Source: Cladorrhinum sp. PSN259
Lineage: Eukaryota; Ascomycota; Sordariomycetes; Sordariales; Podosporaceae
Direction: 5' to 3'
Assembly: GCA_033725935.1 (NCBI GenBank)
Contig: MU867061.1
Coordinates: forward strand, 806,001 to 870,000
Length of the DNA: 64,000 bases
Within the stretch, counting starts at the first letter, position 1; every line of letters begins with the position of its first letter. Both the position numbers and the translations under genes were made by a program. Below are positions 63,735-64,000 of this stretch, piece by piece. The notes beneath the pieces are model-generated. The model ran no database searches. It saw only the letters and a list, made by a program, of their open reading frames with translations, and was not told the origin of the DNA.

Positions 63735-64000
63735 ATGAAGCCCCGACTTGGTGTTCCGTCGGACCTTGAAGCCGTAACCGATGTGATTATCAAGACAATG
63801 CCACTGGACCCCCAGTGGGACTATCGATTCCCATACCGACTCCAATATCCAGAAGACCATTACAAATACACCAAGATGCTGTTCCAGTACTTTCTAGATC
63901 CGACATTTGACGATTGGGTGGTCATGGTCGTCGAAGACAGCCTCGAGCCACATGGGAGCGAGGTTTCTGTCGTGTCATTCGGCGTGTGGGATGTGTCATA
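63735..64000 (+). CDS. GNAT-type N-acetyltransferase, N-terminal part
   Basis: An open frame of 88 codons begins at the ATG at 63735 and runs off the window. It reads MKPRLGVPSDLEAVTDVIIK and then DPQWDYRFPYRLQYPEDHYK. The PSDLEAVTDVI start is the first strand and helix of the GNAT fold, and DDWVVMVVEDS...VSFGVWDVS the second and third strands. Fungal proteins of this kind have the DPQWDYRFP and PEDHYKYT blocks and act on unknown small amines or proteins. The acetyl-CoA loop lies beyond the edge. Confidence 0.7.
   Translation, partial: MKPRLGVPSDLEAVTDVIIKTMPLDPQWDYRFPYRLQYPEDHYKYTKMLFQYFLDPTFDDWVVMVVEDSLEPHGSEVSVVSFGVWDVS

Noticed and set aside
1..64000. CRISPR array, prokaryotic operon or phage genes
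   Set aside because: No regularly spaced repeats, and genes have spliceosomal introns and eukaryotic families throughout.
1..64000. A secondary-metabolite gene cluster
   Set aside because: Tailoring-type enzymes occur (monooxygenase, dioxygenase, SDR), but they are far apart and no PKS, NRPS, terpene or DMATS gene is present.

Overview
The window is a piece of a filamentous ascomycete genome, most likely a Sordariomycete. This is inferred from many short introns (about 50-70 nt, GT...AG with CTAA-type branch sites), the gene families (AA9 lytic polysaccharide monooxygenase, PTH11-like receptor-type membrane protein, FunK1 kinase, HET-domain remnant, Zn2Cys6 regulator) and the cysteine-rich secreted protein at 3.4 kb. 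I cannot name the species. About 24 protein-coding genes are supported, ten of them rebuilt here across introns with reading phase checked. There is also one tRNA-Val gene and six or seven broken or remnant genes.

Layout. 0.6-6 kb: a short-chain dehydrogenase, an eroded gene with in-frame TAG/TAA stops, a secreted Cys-rich protein and a frameshifted repeat-protein relic. 6-15.6 kb: a membrane protein, an AA9 LPMO, a divergent pair of FAD amine/amino-acid oxidases sharing a 763-bp promoter with a TATA box for each, a small Cys-rich protein and a seven-TM-type PTH11-like protein. 17-26.6 kb: a secreted protein, an aldo-keto reductase, tRNA-Val(AAC), a GH28 exo-polygalacturonase, a flavin monooxygenase with an NTF2-like head, and a peroxisomal (SKL-ending) enoyl-CoA hydratase. 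27-34 kb: a compact housekeeping block of an RBM25-like splicing factor, mitochondrial ribosomal protein bS21m and the HAUS6 augmin subunit. 34-37.8 kb: a FunK1 kinase with a broken C-terminus and a zinc-ribbon-like protein with an odd splice site. 38-49.9 kb: long gene-poor stretches with degenerate coding blocks, around a GH72 glucanosyltransferase and a cytochrome b561. 49.9-64 kb: an APH-like kinase, a HET pseudogene, a PQQ sugar dehydrogenase, a TauD-type dioxygenase, a GPI-type cell-surface protein, a Zn2Cys6 factor and a truncated GNAT at the right edge.

How the genes relate. Several encode secreted or wall-acting products (AA9, GH28, GH72, PQQ dehydrogenase, Cys-rich and GPI-type proteins), which fits a plant-associated or saprotrophic life. 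No secondary-metabolite backbone gene or CRISPR is present. The gene-poor segments carry stops of the kind C-to-T repeat-induced point mutation would make, plus frameshifted relics of incompatibility-type genes. I find no convincing intact novel multi-gene system. The best second-look items are the splice site at 37.66 kb, the shared TAG/TAA scars, the frameshifted kinase tail, the divergent oxidase pair and the Zn-cluster regulator with an unusual layout.
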